A stretch of 43,778 bases of DNA from Coriobacteriaceae bacterium (GCA_019421015.1 JAHZGC010000013.1:60373-104150); one strand, 5' to 3'; counted from the stretch's first letter, positions 1-8,807 are shown. Numbers and translations are program-made. Notes: generated by a model from the letters alone, not told the origin.

Positions 1-149
1 CCCCGTGTGAGCCTGGGATGAAGGCCCGGGGCGAGAAACACCCCTGTCTCATAATCCTGCTATATAGATAGGTTCAACCGACCCGTACCCCGGTGCCGCA
101 CCGCCTGCGGCTGCGAGGTGTTCTCACCGGGATTCAAAGGAGCCTGCCC

Positions 150-1805
150 ATGGAGTCTGACGCCATCAAGCACGGTCCGGGCAACGCCGCCCACCGCTCA
201 CTTTACCACGCCCTGGGCCTGACCGAGGAGGAGCTCGACCGGCCGCTCGTGGGCATCGTGAGCTCGTATAACGAGATCGTGCCGGGCCACATGAACCTCG
301 ACAAGATCACCGAGGCCGTGAAGCTCGGCGTGGCCATGGCCGGCGGGACCCCCATCGTGTTCCCCGCCATCGCGGTGTGCGACGGCATCGCCATGGGCCA
401 CGTGGGCATGAAGTACTCGCTGGTCACGCGCGACCTCATCGCCGACTCCACCGAGGCCATGGCGCTGGCCCACGGCTTTGACGCCCTGGTCATGGTGCCC
501 AACTGCGACAAGAACGTGCCCGGCCTGCTCATGGCCGCGGCGCGCCTCAACGTGCCCACGGTGTTCGTGAGCGGTGGCCCCATGCTGGCCGGCCACGTGA
601 AGGGGGCAAAGACGAGCCTCTCGAGCATGTTCGAGGCGCAGGGTGCCCACGCCGCCGGCAAGATGAGCGAGGAGGACCTCGAGGACTACGCGCGGCGCGT
701 GTGCCCCACCTGCGGTTCCTGCTCGGGCATGTACACCGCCAACTCCATGAACTGCCTTACCGAGGTGCTGGGCATGGGCCTCAAGGGTAACGGCACGATC
801 CCCGCGGTGTACTCGCGGCGCATCGAGCTGGCCAAGCACGCCGGCATGGCCGTGATGGACATGCTCGCCAAGAACATCCGCCCGCGCGACATCATGACCC
901 GCGAGGCCTTTGAGAACGCGCTGGCCGTCGACATGGCCCTGGGCTGCTCCACCAACTCGATGCTGCACCTACCGGCCATCGCCCACGAGTGCGGCATCGA
1001 CATCGACCTGGCCGTGGCCAACGAGATCAGCGCCAAGACCCCCAACCTGTGCCACCTGGCCCCCTCGGGGCGCACCTATATGGAGGAGCTCGACGAGGCC
1101 GGCGGCGTCTACGCGGTCATGAACGAGCTCTCGAAGAAGGGGCTGCTGCACGAGGACTGCATCACGGTGACGGGCAAGACCGTGGGCGAGAACATCGCCG
1201 ACTGCCCGAACCTCGACCCCAGTGTGATCCGGCCGGTGGACGAGCCCTACTCCGAGACCGGCGGCATTGCGGTGCTCCGCGGCAACCTGGCCCCCGACGG
1301 CTGTGTGGTCAAGCGCGCCGCCGTGGCCCCCGAGATGCTGGTGCACGAGGGCCCGGCCCGCGTGTTCGAGTGCGAGGAGGACGCCCAGGAGGCCATCAAC
1401 GCCGGGCGGATCAACCCCGGCGACGTGGTGGTCATCCGCTACGAGGGCCCCAAGGGCGGCCCCGGCATGCGCGAGATGCTGAACCCCACCTCGGCCATCA
1501 TGGGCATGGGGCTGGGCACCAGCGTGGCGCTCATCACCGACGGCCGCTTTAGCGGTGCCACCCGCGGTGCGTGCATCGGCCACGTGTCGCCCGAGGCCGC
1601 GAGCGGCGGCCCCATCGGCGTGGTGCAGGAGGGCGACATCATCTCGATCGACATTCCCGCCTGCAAGCTCGAGCTCAAGGTGAGCGACGAGGAGCTGGCC
1701 GAGCGCCTGGCCGCCTTCGAGCCCAAGACCAAGGAGCTGAGCGGCTACCTCAAGCGCTATGCGGCGCTGGTATCCAGCGGTGCCAAGGGTGCCGTGCTGA
1801 ATTAG
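150..1805 (+). CDS. ilvD: Dihydroxy-acid dehydratase IlvD
   Basis: This enzyme dehydrates 2,3-dihydroxy-isovalerate and 2,3-dihydroxy-3-methylvalerate to the 2-keto acids that give valine and isoleucine; it is cytoplasmic. The 551-residue length is normal for the IlvD/Edd family. The iron-sulfur ligand motifs are visible: NCDKNVPG with Cys119 and CPTCGSCSGMYTANSM with Cys185, Cys188 and Cys191. The N-terminal ligand position reads VPGHMNL, with Gly where [2Fe-2S] family members carry Cys. I infer an E. coli-like [4Fe-4S] type, tentatively. The ATG at 150 is chosen because AAAGGAG lies just upstream. An in-frame ATG at 93 would add 19 residues without a ribosome site. It stands alone here; no other branched-chain gene is adjacent. 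Confidence 0.97.
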   Translation: MESDAIKHGPGNAAHRSLYHALGLTEEELDRPLVGIVSSYNEIVPGHMNLDKITEAVKLGVAMAGGTPIVFPAIAVCDGIAMGHVGMKYSLVTRDLIADSTEAMALAHGFDALVMVPNCDKNVPGLLMAAARLNVPTVFVSGGPMLAGHVKGAKTSLSSMFEAQGAHAAGKMSEEDLEDYARRVCPTCGSCSGMYTANSMNCLTEVLGMGLKGNGTIPAVYSRRIELAKHAGMAVMDMLAKNIRPRDIMTREAFENALAVDMALGCSTNSMLHLPAIAHECGIDIDLAVANEISAKTPNLCHLAPSGRTYMEELDEAGGVYAVMNELSKKGLLHEDCITVTGKTVGENIADCPNLDPSVIRPVDEPYSETGGIAVLRGNLAPDGCVVKRAAVAPEMLVHEGPARVFECEEDAQEAINAGRINPGDVVVIRYEGPKGGPGMREMLNPTSAIMGMGLGTSVALITDGRFSGATRGACIGHVSPEAASGGPIGVVQEGDIISIDIPACKLELKVSDEELAERLAAFEPKTKELSGYLKRYAALVSSGAKGAVLN

Positions 1806-1895
1806 GTGGCAAATCGCCGCTCGCCGCGTTCTGCGGAGGCTCATGTACCTCGAGTACACTTCGCCTCCGCACGCCTTGCGAGCGGCGATTTGTTT
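1806..1895 (-). repeat. Three-tier hairpin element, copy 1
   Basis: Full copy starting directly after the ilvD stop codon. The outer stem is 14 bp and perfect (AAATCGCCGCTCGC at 1811-1824 with its complement at 1878-1891). The middle stem is 8 bp (1833-1840 with 1863-1870). The apical stem is TGTAC/GTACA (1844-1848 with 1854-1858). Read on the minus strand, the core starts AAGGCGTGCG and ends GCAGAACGC, as in the copies at 14389 and 40819. Reported in the orientation that matches those copies. Confidence 0.85.
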
Positions 1896-1904
1896 ATGCG
1901 GGAG

Positions 1905-1996
1905 GTGGCAAATCCGCTCTCGTTGCGTTCCGCAGGTGCTCACGTACGTCCAGTACGCTTCACACCTGCGCGCCTTGCGAGGGCGGATTTGTTTTA
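1905..1996 (-). repeat. Three-tier hairpin element, copy 2
   Basis: Second copy in tandem with the first, same orientation. The outer stem at 1910-1922 with 1978-1990 has one G.T pair. The middle stem is CGCAGGTG/CACCTGCG (1931-1938 with 1963-1970) and the apical stem is CGTAC/GTACG (1943-1947 with 1953-1957). All three stems differ in sequence from copy 1 yet stay paired, which is compensatory change. Confidence 0.85.
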
Positions 1997-2002
1997 GAGG
2001 AA

Positions 2003-2036
2003 GTGGCAAATCGCCGCTCGCCGCGTTTCGCAGGTG
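2003..2036 (-). repeat. Three-tier hairpin element, truncated copy 3
   Basis: Only the left arm and the start of the core survive. It starts GTGGCAAATCGCCGCTCGCC like copy 1, then breaks off. The short-unit array at 2050 begins just after it. Confidence 0.7.
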
Positions 2037-2049
2037 GGTGGGAGCCTTG

Positions 2050-2220
2050 TGGCACCAAACGCGAGTTGTGTAAGCGTCTGGCCCCGTTTTCTGGGGGAGA
2101 AGGGCACCGGTCGCTTCCAGAACTCGGGTTTGGTGCCACCCAGCGATGCCCGGGCTTACAGAACTTGAAATCGGTGCCAGCCAGGAGGCGTGGCGGTTAC
2201 AGAACGTGGATTTGGTGCCC
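2050..2220. repeat. Array I: 25-bp units at 41-bp period
   Basis: Four imperfect 25-bp units of the pattern TGGCACCAAA, a short variable stretch, then GAGTTCTGTAAG. One is direct (2050-2074) and three are inverted (2114-2138, 2155-2179, 2196-2220). Spacers are 39 bp at the change of orientation, then 16 and 16 bp. The same unit and the same spacers recur at 35875-36087. The array lies between the converging ends of ilvD and the flavodoxin-like gene. Confidence 0.85.
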
Positions 2221-2733
2221 ATAGGTTTGCGGGCCGCCTCCCGGTTCGGTTCTGGGTCTGGTGGTAGCGGGGTTTTGGCGGCACCTGGAGTTCGGCGATT
2301 TCGCCGAGGGCGAGATACTTCCGCAAGATGGGGGTTCGGGATAGGCGTTGAGCAGCTTCGAACGCCCTCCCGAAGCCCGGTGTCTTCCCGCCACAACAGA
2401 CCGTCCAACAAAATACCAGTTCAAGAGGGGTGTTGGCTGCAAGGGTTTCTTCCCTGCGAGAAAAGACCAGGACATCGGGGCATATCGGAGCTCTGTGGGC
2501 CTATCCCGAACCCCGATTATGCGGCGGTATCTGCCGGTTTGATCACCGTCGTGCACACGGTCGTTTTTCGATTGCGCTCGAGGCCGCAGGAGATGTCATA
2601 GGCTATGACGGGGCAGCCGATGGGTTTGTGCTGGTACGCCACGAGGCGGGAGATAGATCCGTCCTCGAACCCGGCGCTCTTTGCGAGTTTGTGAGGGGCT
2701 GTGGTAACGGTCTAACGGCCCTTCAACGCAAAC
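2221..2733. other. Gene-poor stretch, no gene recognised
   Basis: Open frames exist here (for example plus-strand 2430-2756), but none has a convincing ribosome site, a protein-like composition or a family I recognise. The longest plus frame ends inside the hairpin at 2734-2768, which argues against a real gene. It may be decayed coding sequence. Confidence 0.4.
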
Positions 2734-2768
2734 AGGCGCGAGGCCCTCTTAAATGATCTCGCGCCTGA
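2734..2768 (-). terminator. Hairpin, likely terminator of the flavodoxin-like gene
   Basis: A 10-bp perfect stem (CAGGCGCGAG at 2734-2743 with CTCGCGCCTG at 2759-2768) lies about 65 bp beyond the stop codon of the minus-strand gene. Only a short T run follows on that strand, so termination strength is uncertain. Confidence 0.5.
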
Positions 2769-2831
2769 ATTAGTTTTGGACGTGGTTCTACCTGGAAGGT
2801 GACCCAGGTTATAGCCGCCAGCCGTTCCTAC

Positions 2832-3587
2832 TTACTCGATGACCCAGCGGGCCACGTCGCGGGCGGTCTCGAGGAACTCCTCGGTCTCGGCGCAGGTGGT
2901 GGGGGCGCTGCACATGGTGAAGACCTCGGTACGGGTCTCGCTGATGGAGCACTCGACGTCGGGCAGGGTCACGTAGGACTCGACGCTGGCCTTGAGCCAG
3001 TCGGGGTTGCTGCCGGTGCAGGTGATGAGGGCGCCCAGGCGCTTCATGGGGCCAAGCTGCCAGTCGGAGTTGTTCCAGGTGGGCTGCCAGAAGCGGCTCA
3101 GCATGGTGAGCAGGCGCGGGTCGATGCCGTTGTAGATGGTGGGGCAGATGCAGATGATGGCCTCGGCCTCGTGGATGGCGGGGATGATCTCGGCCATGGC
3201 GTCCTGGTCGGTGTCGATGGCGTCCACAGGCGGCACGTCGCCGTGCTGGGTCACAAAGCCGATCTGCATGTTGCGCAGGTTGAAGCGGGTGACGGCGGCC
3301 TTGCCCTCAAGCTCGGTGCACACGGTGTCGGCCAGGGTGTCGCCGTTGCCGCCGACGGTGGCGGAGGAGTCGATCACCACGACGGGCTTGAGCTCGGCGC
3401 TCGAAGGCTCGGCGGCGGGACGAAGGTGGGTTCCCTCGGGGATGCCGTAGTCAAAGACCGCACCAAGGTCGATGACGTTGCCCTCGGCGGCAGCCTCGTC
3501 GGCGAAGGCGGGCACGGCGGCCACGGCGGCTGCTGCTGCGGCCACGGCGGCGCCACCGATCATGTTCCTGCGGCTGATGGATTCCAT
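2832..3587 (-). CDS. Tat-exported flavodoxin-like / NADPH-dependent FMN reductase-like protein
   Basis: A 251-residue protein starting with a twin-arginine signal (SRRNMIGG, then an alanine-rich hydrophobic stretch and an AFADEA cleavage region). The rest fits the flavodoxin/NAD(P)H-dependent FMN reductase fold: a VVVIDSSAT strand-loop near residue 70 as the phosphate loop, and CPTIYNGI near 150 as the next flavin-contact loop. A likely role is flavin-dependent electron transfer outside the membrane; the substrate is unknown. The ATG at 3587 follows AAAAGGAGAACCCC on the minus strand. It is divergent from the TetR gene at 3797, which probably controls it. Family members are usually cytoplasmic, so the Tat signal is the notable feature. 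Confidence 0.85.
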   Translation of the reverse strand: MESISRRNMIGGAAVAAAAAAVAAVPAFADEAAAEGNVIDLGAVFDYGIPEGTHLRPAAEPSSAELKPVVVIDSSATVGGNGDTLADTVCTELEGKAAVTRFNLRNMQIGFVTQHGDVPPVDAIDTDQDAMAEIIPAIHEAEAIICICPTIYNGIDPRLLTMLSRFWQPTWNNSDWQLGPMKRLGALITCTGSNPDWLKASVESYVTLPDVECSISETRTEVFTMCSAPTTCAETEEFLETARDVARWVIE

Positions 3588-3692
3588 GGGGTTCTCCTTT
3601 TGCGTACGGGTTGGTCGGCTCCCTTTGGCCGACGCTGGTACAGAAGGTTATCCCTGGTCAGAGGGGTTTCTCCATACACGGAAACAGGGAAT

Positions 3693-3737
3693 CGTCTCCA
3701 AGGAACCGGTTTTATCCGTCGATGCTCTTTGGAGACG
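3693..3737. promoter_or_regulatory. Inverted repeat, candidate TetR operator
   Basis: CGTCTCCAA at 3693-3701 is mirrored by TTGGAGACG at 3729-3737, in the gap between the divergent flavodoxin-like and TetR genes. A second inverted repeat (GTCGGC with GCCGAC) lies near 3615-3634, closer to the flavodoxin-like start. Either could be the operator; the wide 27-bp centre is unusual for one TetR dimer. Confidence 0.45.
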
Positions 3738-3796
3738 AAACCGCAAAAGGGTAGACTTGTACGCGGTATCGGGGGTGCGGCCAAAGAGGAGGCCTC

Positions 3797-4441
3797 ATGG
3801 GCGACATGCATGGTGAGCGGACAAAAGAACTCCTGCGGGAGACCCTGCGTGCAATCCTGCAGGCCAAACCGCTGGAGAAGGTCACGGTCAAGGAGGTGCT
3901 CGACGGCGCCTCGGTGAGCAAAAAGGCCTTCTATAACCACTACGCCGACATCTACGACCTGGCGGTCGACGCGTTCCTTGTGCCGCCGGAGCGGTACCAG
4001 TTCACGTACAAACCTTTCGACGAGTACCACACCATGACCGAGATGGCCGAGGCGGTGCTCACCTCGGTGGCGCGCAGCGCGGAGTTCTCGCGGGCCAATC
4101 CCAACCTTGCCAAGGCGATATCGTTCAACATGGGCCGTTCCCCCTATTTTGACCGGGCTCAGATGGACGGCGGTATCACGTTTCTCACGGAATATGCGGC
4201 GCACGTCGCGGGGAACGACGGCGAAGGCCTCATCACCAAGGACGTCTGTGCGCGCTACATCTTTAACGGGGCCACCGGGGTTGTTCGCGAGTGGATACGC
4301 GGTGGCATGGAGGCCGACTCCGAGACGCTGGCCAAGCAGTGCGTGGCCTTTAACCTGCAGTGTGCCTCGCTTATGGCCGGCCGCGGCATCGACCCCGAGG
4401 TGCTGGCGTTTATCGAGGGCTGGCGGTTCGAGGGGTGCTAA
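3797..4441 (+). CDS. TetR/AcrR-family transcriptional regulator
   Basis: A 214-residue protein with an N-terminal helix-turn-helix of TetR type (residues about 8-50; VTVKEVLDGASVSKKAFYNH, with the FYNHY recognition-helix end). The C-terminal ligand/dimer domain is helical and not assignable to a ligand. TetR proteins normally repress a neighbouring gene until they bind a small molecule. Its position, divergent from the Tat flavodoxin-like gene with inverted repeats between them, suggests that gene as target. The start at 3797 is preceded by AGAGGAGGCCTC. Confidence 0.9.
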   Translation: MGDMHGERTKELLRETLRAILQAKPLEKVTVKEVLDGASVSKKAFYNHYADIYDLAVDAFLVPPERYQFTYKPFDEYHTMTEMAEAVLTSVARSAEFSRANPNLAKAISFNMGRSPYFDRAQMDGGITFLTEYAAHVAGNDGEGLITKDVCARYIFNGATGVVREWIRGGMEADSETLAKQCVAFNLQCASLMAGRGIDPEVLAFIEGWRFEGC

Positions 4442-4853
4442 GGAAGGGGCATTCCCTGTCCATTTCCACCTCCATCGTCGCCGCCGTGGCCGCGAGCGTC
4501 TGCACCGCCCAGGCTACGGCCGAGTTTTAGTCAAGCGGCTAAAAGGGAAGATAGTGCCGGGCGAGGAGGTCTGGCTGGGCGAGTAGCCCCGCGGCCCTCT
4601 CCGTTGCGGAGACGTTGGCGATGGCGTTGCTATCGCGTTGGAGAAATGCCTGGTAGAGTTTAGAAGCAGTCACGTGAATCGCCGGCTTTTCACTTTTTCG
4701 AGGATGACGAAGGGTATTGAGTTTTATCTGTGTTCCGGAGAGGAGGCCGCCGATTATCCCGTGCATGCGAACAATTACTTGCGTGTAGTTCGTTGACATC
4801 TGGGTGCCATATCGGACAAAATGTCGGTAGATGTAAAAACCATTAGGTTTTGT
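4442..4853. other. Gene-free stretch with possible coding remnants
   Basis: No convincing gene. Short frames give peptide-like tails, for instance one ending KIVPGEEVWLGE at 4586 and another ending NNYLRVVR near 4796, with no proper start or ribosome site. From about 4600 the base composition is AT-richer than the neighbours. It may be debris of lost genes. Confidence 0.4.
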
Positions 4854-4889
4854 AAGGGCGGGGCCGCAGAGCGGAACCGCCCTAGTTTT
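4854..4889 (+). terminator. Rho-independent terminator-like hairpin
   Basis: AGGGCGG is mirrored by CCGCCCT (4877-4883) and followed by AGTTTTAT. There is no obvious gene directly upstream on the plus strand. It may end TetR read-through or mark a lost gene. Confidence 0.5.
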
Positions 4890-4978
4890 ATAAGGATGGG
4901 CACTTAACCAGTAGCCTGTCCAATTTGGTGGTCCTTATCCACAGGATTGCTCGTACTATCGCTGCTTGTTTTGTCCCC

Positions 4979-6415
4979 TTACCTCCATTCGTCCCGTCCC
5001 ACGCGCTCGATGAGCTCCTGCTGGCTGTGCACCCCCAGCTTGGCGTACACGTTCTTCACGTGGTACTTCACCGTGTTGCGACCGATGCCCAGCTCCTCCT
5101 CGATGCGGGCCGTGCTGAGCCCACGCGCCAGCAGGCCGAGCGCCTGGGTCTCACGTGCGGTCAGAGCCGCCTCCTGGGCAAGTTGCGCGCATCCCTGCTC
5201 CAGGCGATCCACGTAGCGCACCTCCACCGGCGGCAGCTCGGGGTCGGGCGCGATGCCTTCGATGGCGACGTCGAGGTCAAAGCTGCGGCGCGTGGCCACC
5301 ACATAGAGCACGAGTGCCCCCAGCAGCACGACGGTTGCCAAACCTTGGGCGAGCGCCGGGTCGCCCAGCAGCGGCCCGGCCAGCTCCACGGCCGCCAGCC
5401 ACAGCCCCACGCCGGCGCAGATGCCCAGGTAGCTCACCGCGGTGCCCCAGCAGACGGTGGGTACGGCGTCCACGGCGTTGCGCGAGGCGGCGGCGATGAG
5501 CGCCAGCCACACGAGCATGTTGAACACCATGTAGCCGGCCACCGGCAACGAGGTGGCAAAGGCCCCCAAGGCCGGCGCGTTGAGCAGCACGAGCATGAGG
5601 CCCAAGGCGATGACGGCGAACGAGGCCACAAAGAGGGGGTCCACCCGCAGGCGCGCGCCCCTGGCCGCGGCGTAGGCCAACACGGCACCGAAGGCGAAAA
5701 ACGAGAGCACGGCCACCATCGAGGGGTTCTCCACCGCGCCGCAGCGCAGGGCAAAGCCAAAGGCCGCGCTAAAGGCAAAGATCTGCACGTAGAACGTGTG
5801 GCTCAAGGGGAGAAACGCCTGGGGGTGGAGCACCTCGAGCTCCGAGGGCGCCTCCATGGACCGGGCGCGCTCCAAGACGGGCAACGCCAGGGGTTGGCAG
5901 AGCAGGAGCACCGCGCACTCGCAGACCGCGGCCGTGGCGGCCAAGACCGCCAAGGAGGCAAAGCCGTTGAGGAAGAAGGCGATTGCCACCGCCACGGCGC
6001 CGGCGCTGGCGAGGCACAGACAGGCCTGCCGCATGCCGAGCGACCCGCAGGCGAGCAACCACAGCACGATGCCCCATATGTCGACGGCTCCGGTCAGCGC
6101 GGTGCCGCCTACCACCGCCACGACGCTGGGGGGCGCGCCCCCGGGCCACATGAGGATGCCGGAGAGGACGGCGCATGCCAGTGCGACGGCCGTGAACGCC
6201 CGGGGCCTGATAAGCCGCGGGCGGTAGCGGGCTGCGGCCAACAGGGCGAGCAGCAGACCGGTGTCGACGACGGTCGAGAGGTCGCGTGTCCAGCTGAAGA
6301 CCTCCACCTGGGCGTCGAAGAGCGGCCCGTTGAAGAGCAGGATGAGCAGCGCGGAGCAGACGCCGGCGGCCCAGCAGCGGAGAAACCCACGAGTGTCGGT
6401 GCCCTTGTCGCCCAT
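4979..6415 (-). CDS. Multi-pass membrane LuxR-family regulator
   Basis: A 478-residue protein. Roughly residues 15-400 form about twelve hydrophobic segments, and a LuxR/FixJ-type helix-turn-helix closes the protein (LTARETQALGLLARGLST, then GIGRNTVKYHVKNVYAKLGV). This layout, a membrane sensor fused to a LuxR DNA-binding domain with no kinase or receiver domain, is expanded in Eggerthellaceae-type bacteria. The start at 6415 has GAAAGGGCG upstream. It is divergent from the Tat flavoprotein at 6657, so I infer that it senses a substrate or condition and switches that reductase on. The ligand is unknown. Confidence 0.92.
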   Translation of the reverse strand: MGDKGTDTRGFLRCWAAGVCSALLILLFNGPLFDAQVEVFSWTRDLSTVVDTGLLLALLAAARYRPRLIRPRAFTAVALACAVLSGILMWPGGAPPSVVAVVGGTALTGAVDIWGIVLWLLACGSLGMRQACLCLASAGAVAVAIAFFLNGFASLAVLAATAAVCECAVLLLCQPLALPVLERARSMEAPSELEVLHPQAFLPLSHTFYVQIFAFSAAFGFALRCGAVENPSMVAVLSFFAFGAVLAYAAARGARLRVDPLFVASFAVIALGLMLVLLNAPALGAFATSLPVAGYMVFNMLVWLALIAAASRNAVDAVPTVCWGTAVSYLGICAGVGLWLAAVELAGPLLGDPALAQGLATVVLLGALVLYVVATRRSFDLDVAIEGIAPDPELPPVEVRYVDRLEQGCAQLAQEAALTARETQALGLLARGLSTARIEEELGIGRNTVKYHVKNVYAKLGVHSQQELIERVGRDEWR

Positions 6416-6539
6416 TGGTGGCGCCCTTTCTGCTTTGGAGCTTGATGGCCGCTAGCCTACCACAGCGCGGAGGTGGCATGGGCGATGATAGGTGCCGTCT
6501 ATGCCTGACATCCCTTCTATGCAGGGGTTTCTCTCCTGG

Positions 6540-6576
6540 CTACCCCTTCCCACCCTGCGGGGGTAGGGCGCTTTTT
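6540..6576 (+). promoter_or_regulatory. Terminator-like hairpin in flavoprotein leader
   Basis: CTACCCC (6540-6546) pairs with GGGGTAG (6660s excluded; arm at 6560-6566), followed by GGCGC and five Ts. It lies about 80 bp upstream of the start at 6657 and reads toward it. It could be an attenuator in the leader or a block to stray transcription. Confidence 0.4.
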
Positions 6577-6656
6577 GGCTTGTGCGCCCTATGATGCAGC
6601 CCGCTGGCAGCACGCCATCTATCTGCCAACCCGTCTACCAGAAGGGATGCACATCT

Positions 6657-8717
6657 ATGGAATCGCTCGACCGCCGCTCCTTTGTCAAGACCGCCGCCCT
6701 GGGTGCCGCCGCTACGGCCGTCGCGACCGCCGTGGCCGCAGGGGCCCAGACCGCCCTGGCCGACCCCACCGTGACCGCCCCCGAGGGCTCCGCCGCCAAC
6801 GCCGGCGTGAGCGTGGCCGCAGCCGCCCCCGCATGGCTCGGCGAGGAGCCGGTTGTCGACCCGGCCGACATCGCCGCCACCTACGACTGCGACATCCTGG
6901 TGGTCGGCGCGGGTTGCGCCGGTTCCGCCGCCGCAGCAACGGCTGCCGAGCTGGGCCTCAGCTGCATCTGCGTGGAGCGCGCCGCCTGCGTGCCCGAGAC
7001 CCGCGAGTACCTGTGCGGCGTCAACTCCAAGTTCACCCTCGAGGCCGACCCCGACCGTCCCACCGACCCCGGCAAGCTGCTGAACGAGATCAGCCGCTAT
7101 GGCAGCGGCAAGGTGGACCGCGACCTCATCAAGATGTTTATCGACAACTCGGCCGACACCGTGGAGTGGGTCGACGGCATCATGACCGCCGCCGGCAAGG
7201 AGCTGAGCGTCGACGTGCCGCCCACCCATCCCACCGGCGGCACCGACTACTACCTGCCCACGGTGCAGCACACCTGGGAGCCCGGCTACACCTACCCCAT
7301 GCGCAACGACCTCTTTGCCCAGATGTCGCAGGAGGCCGGCAACCCGGTGCTCTACAACTGCAAGCTGGTCAAGCTCGTGCATGAGGACGGCCGGGTCAAG
7401 GGCGGCATCTGCGACTACGAGGGCAAGCTCGTCCAGATCAACGCCCCCCACACCATCATCGCGAGCGGCGGCTACGGCGGCAACCCCGAGATGATGATGG
7501 CCCTGCAGCCCGACACCGTGCACTGCGTGACCGCCCACAGCAACCACACCCTCGACGACGGCTCGGGCATCAAGTGCGCCCTGTGGGCCGGCGCCGCCAA
7601 AGACAACGACGGCACGCCCATGATCTTTGACCGCGGAGCCGTGCTGCCGGGCCAGGACAGCGGCTATGTGCTCTGCGACGACGGCAACTACCGCTTCCCG
7701 GGCAAGAACTACCAGCTCAACCCCGGTAGCCAGCCGTTCCTCAAGGTGAACCGCAACGGAGAGCGCTTCGCCAACGAGTCCACCCCCTACGACAACATGC
7801 TCTTTGCCACCGGCCGCCAGCCCGGCGGCGTGTTCGCCATGGTGTTCGACGGCAACTGCGACGACGACGTGGTGCGCTTCGCGACCATCGGCTGCGCCTC
7901 CTACACCCGCGCCATGGTGGAGTTCGCCGGCTTCACGCTGCCCGAGTTCTTCGAGATGGACGGCGGCGCCGAGACGTTGTTCAAGGCCGACAGCCTCGAC
8001 GAGCTGGCCGACCTTCTTGGCTTTGAGGGCGACGCCAAGCAGACCTTCCTGGCCACCTGCGACCGCTACAACGAGCTCTTCGACGTCCAGGAGGACACCG
8101 ACTACGGCAAGGAGGCCTACCGCCTCTCGGAGCTGCGCACGCCGCCCTTCTACGGCTGCTGGTTCGGCGGCTCGCTGCTGGGCACTCTCGACGGCATCCG
8201 CATCAATAGCAAGATGCAGGCGCTCGACGCCGACTACAACGTGGTCCCCGGCCTCTACGCCGCCGGCGACGCCTCGGGCAGCTTCTTCAACACCAACTAC
8301 CCCGAGTACATCCCGGGCCTGGCCGCCGGCCGCTCGGTCACCGAGGGGCGCCAGTGCGTCAAGCTGATCGCCGCCGACCCCGACTTCGTGTCGGTAGGCG
8401 CCAAGCCCCAGGTCGAAACCCCGGCCGAGACGCCCACGAGCTGGAACGACGGCACCTACACCGGCCACGGTACCGGCGTCGGCGGCGACATCGCCGTGAC
8501 GCTGACCGTCAAGGATGGCAAGATCTCCGTCGACGAGATCGGCCCCAACTACGAGACTCCGCGCTACCCCGGCTGGGGCGCCATCGAGAACGGCACCTTC
8601 GCCGAGCAGATCGAGGCCGCCCAGGGTGACGCCATCGACGGCGTGACCGCGGCCACCATCACCACCGGCGCCGTCAAGAGCGCCGTGAAGGACGCCCTGA
8701 CCCAGGCGGCGAAGTAG
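6657..8717 (+). CDS. Tat-exported FAD flavoprotein reductase with C-terminal FMN-binding domain
   Basis: A 686-residue member of the fumarate reductase / urocanate reductase-like FAD superfamily. Parts in order: Tat signal (DRRSFVK, residues 1-36); FAD dinucleotide fold starting DILVVGAGCAGSAAAA near residue 80; capping and substrate domain; the FAD-closing motif GLYAAGDASGSFF; the active-site-region motif YPEYIPGLAAGRS; and an FMN_bind domain at about 595-686. The FMN attachment motif reads DGVTAATITTGA rather than the usual SGAT form. The role is probably an exported terminal reductase taking electrons through FMN to FAD to an unsaturated organic acceptor; the substrate is unknown. The start is set by AGAAGGGA before the ATG at 6657; an in-frame ATG at 6582 would hide the Tat signal. 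It is divergent from the LuxR gene. Confidence 0.92.
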   Translation: MESLDRRSFVKTAALGAAATAVATAVAAGAQTALADPTVTAPEGSAANAGVSVAAAAPAWLGEEPVVDPADIAATYDCDILVVGAGCAGSAAAATAAELGLSCICVERAACVPETREYLCGVNSKFTLEADPDRPTDPGKLLNEISRYGSGKVDRDLIKMFIDNSADTVEWVDGIMTAAGKELSVDVPPTHPTGGTDYYLPTVQHTWEPGYTYPMRNDLFAQMSQEAGNPVLYNCKLVKLVHEDGRVKGGICDYEGKLVQINAPHTIIASGGYGGNPEMMMALQPDTVHCVTAHSNHTLDDGSGIKCALWAGAAKDNDGTPMIFDRGAVLPGQDSGYVLCDDGNYRFPGKNYQLNPGSQPFLKVNRNGERFANESTPYDNMLFATGRQPGGVFAMVFDGNCDDDVVRFATIGCASYTRAMVEFAGFTLPEFFEMDGGAETLFKADSLDELADLLGFEGDAKQTFLATCDRYNELFDVQEDTDYGKEAYRLSELRTPPFYGCWFGGSLLGTLDGIRINSKMQALDADYNVVPGLYAAGDASGSFFNTNYPEYIPGLAAGRSVTEGRQCVKLIAADPDFVSVGAKPQVETPAETPTSWNDGTYTGHGTGVGGDIAVTLTVKDGKISVDEIGPNYETPRYPGWGAIENGTFAEQIEAAQGDAIDGVTAATITTGAVKSAVKDALTQAAK

Positions 8718-8774
8718 GGGCTGCAGTTGGGATAGGCCCGTAGGCCGGGAGCCGGCGTGCGGTTGGGGGAGCCC

Positions 8775-8807
8775 CCGGGAGGACGAGCGCCTCTCGGGGC
8801 CTCCCGG
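8775..8807 (+). terminator. GC-rich hairpin after the flavoprotein gene
   Basis: CCGGGAGG (8775-8782) with CCTCCCGG (8800-8807), about 60 bp past the stop codon. No T run follows, so it may act as a 3' stabiliser rather than a terminator. Confidence 0.4.

Noticed and set aside
1..149. T-box or other riboswitch before ilvD
   Set aside because: I looked for a T-box AGGGTGG-type sequence and a terminator/antiterminator pair and found neither. The leader may begin before the window.
1806..1996. Integron attC sites
   Set aside because: The hairpins have conserved cores and variable arms like attC, but the GTTRRRY core sites are missing and no integrase or cassette genes are present.
2430..2756. 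Plus-strand 108-aa reading frame
   Set aside because: No ribosome site or recognisable sequence, and it ends inside a terminator-like hairpin.
2799..3917. Long plus-strand frame opposite the flavodoxin-like gene
   Set aside because: Composition (Gly/Ala/His/Val-rich) is that of an antisense shadow of a high-GC gene. The minus-strand protein has a signal, a fold and a ribosome site.
6540..8468. 642-aa minus-strand frame opposite the flavoprotein
   Set aside because: Shadow of the plus-strand gene; no motifs and low-complexity composition.
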